From Planctomycetota bacterium (lineage in GTDB: Bacteria; Planctomycetota; Phycisphaerae; Tepidisphaerales; Tepidisphaeraceae), in the NCBI GenBank assembly GCA_023417885.1, contig JAEZED010000211.1, positions 1 to 14,019 on the forward strand: 14,019 nt of DNA. Reading direction: 5' to 3'. The notes below the pieces were generated by a model, which saw only the letters and a list, made by a program, of their open reading frames with translations, did no database searches and had not been told where the DNA came from. Of this stretch, positions 13,485-14,019 are shown in pieces. A program made the position numbers and the translations under genes. Position 1 is the stretch's first letter, and each line of letters starts with the position of its first letter.

Positions 13485-14019
13485 GTGAATAATCAACTGA
13501 TCGCGCCGGTGGGGCCGACACAGGATTTGTCGCGGGCCCCGAGACAGTGGGGCCATCCGGGCGACGACGACGCCGTTGCCGCGACCGAGCCCCGGCCCGA
13601 GCCCGTCGTCGAGGCGCCGGAGGAAGCGCCCAGGCCCAGGCGCTCCGCCCCGCGCTGCGATCCCGGGCTCATCGCCGCGGCGCGCGCTCCCCCCGGCACG
13701 CCCGCGAGCATGCAGGCGCCCACGTCCGGGTCAGGCAGGCGCAGGTACGTCGTGTTCGGCCCGCCCCCGCGACGCACGACCCCCGCGCCCGACCCGGGCA
13801 CCGCAGAGGCTTCGCCGAAGAAGCAGGCGCCCCGAAAGCGTCCGCACGTGCAGTTCGGCCTGCCGCCCGAAACCCCAGCGCAGCCCGCCGTGCAGGTCGT
13901 CGAGCCCGCACCCGCCAGGCCGTCGCGCCCGAAGGTCGCCTGCGACCCGAAGCTCATCACCGCCGCTCGCGAGCTGCGCGACCGGTGGCTCGAGAAGGTG
14001 CACGACAACCCGTCCCTCC
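13485..14019 (+). CDS. Pro/Arg-rich protein with internal duplication (partial, runs off the edge)
   Basis: Not recognised. A frame from GTG 13485 stays open to the window end (178 codons). It is strongly GC-ending and carries an internal duplication, which supports this strand. VVEAPEEAPRPRRSAPRCDP (41-60) with GLIAAAR after it resembles VVEPAPARPSRPKVACDP (138-155) with KLITAAR after it. VVFGPPP (89-95) resembles VQFGLPP (122-128). The N-terminal ~150 residues are proline-rich and probably disordered. The last visible part, ITAARELRDRWLEKVHDNPS, is helical and may start a folded domain. The start is uncertain: no Shine-Dalgarno is visible and the frame is open back to 13005 through the tandem array. 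The opposite-strand frame lacks such internal repeats. Confidence 0.55.
   Translation, partial: MNNQLIAPVGPTQDLSRAPRQWGHPGDDDAVAATEPRPEPVVEAPEEAPRPRRSAPRCDPGLIAAARAPPGTPASMQAPTSGSGRRRYVVFGPPPRRTTPAPDPGTAEASPKKQAPRKRPHVQFGLPPETPAQPAVQVVEPAPARPSRPKVACDPKLITAARELRDRWLEKVHDNPSL

Noticed and set aside
12822..13556. 244-codon minus-strand frame with DGFHET-like heptads
   Set aside because: The heptad reading changes frame at the 22-bp unit, the N-terminal part lies antisense to the Pro-rich gene, and the tail is Arg-rich noise. A coding role is not excluded but is unsupported.

Overview
This is a GC-rich bacterial chromosomal window. Dispersed palindromic intergenic repeats (the GCAGAGGCT/AGCCTCTGC hairpin, a CCACAGATGAACAC repeat, a TTTGCG-rich repeat) and an IcmF-type mutase suggest a planctomycete-like or other environmental high-GC bacterium. 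That placement is inference only, because no rRNA or marker gene is present.

Bases 56-9809 are a catabolic acyl-CoA/aromatic block. On the minus strand an XRE-cupin regulator (1322-2014) precedes 4-hydroxyphenylpyruvate dioxygenase (56-1216). Divergent from the regulator is a FadB/FadJ-type bifunctional beta-oxidation protein (2134-4284). It converges on a FabG/PhaB-like SDR reductase (4398-5099), with tandem hairpins between them. Divergent from the SDR is an SCP2-type thiolase (5310-6521). Two genes follow that together equal one IcmF protein: a B12-binding plus MeaB-like GTPase protein (6711-7871) and a mutase catalytic protein (8031-9809). The mutase carries the Phe/Gln pair typical of isobutyryl-CoA mutase rather than the Tyr/Arg pair of methylmalonyl-CoA mutase. 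The enzymes fit tyrosine breakdown, beta-oxidation of acyl-CoAs and isobutyryl-/butyryl-CoA isomerisation (branched-chain metabolism).

The break between the IcmF halves is filled by a repeat element able to form a long hairpin. The last ~16 codons of the upstream gene are made of that repeat, and both halves lie in the same reading frame.

Bases 9810-11163 look like accreted accessory DNA. The last ~80 bp of the mutase gene recur at 10197-10278 with only synonymous changes inside the coding part, and a 13-bp remnant recurs at 11151-11163. Between the copies are a single-TM protein, a four-TM protein and the C-terminal fragment of a membrane protein.

Bases 11185-12495 (minus) encode a 436-aa protein with an N-terminal TIR-like/nucleotide-binding domain and an unrecognised C-terminal domain, a candidate anti-phage or NAD-processing gene. 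Bases 12496-13484 hold no convincing gene but contain several repeats, including a 21-bp array of eleven units (13061-13304). A Pro/Arg-rich protein with an internal duplication starts near 13485 and runs off the right edge.
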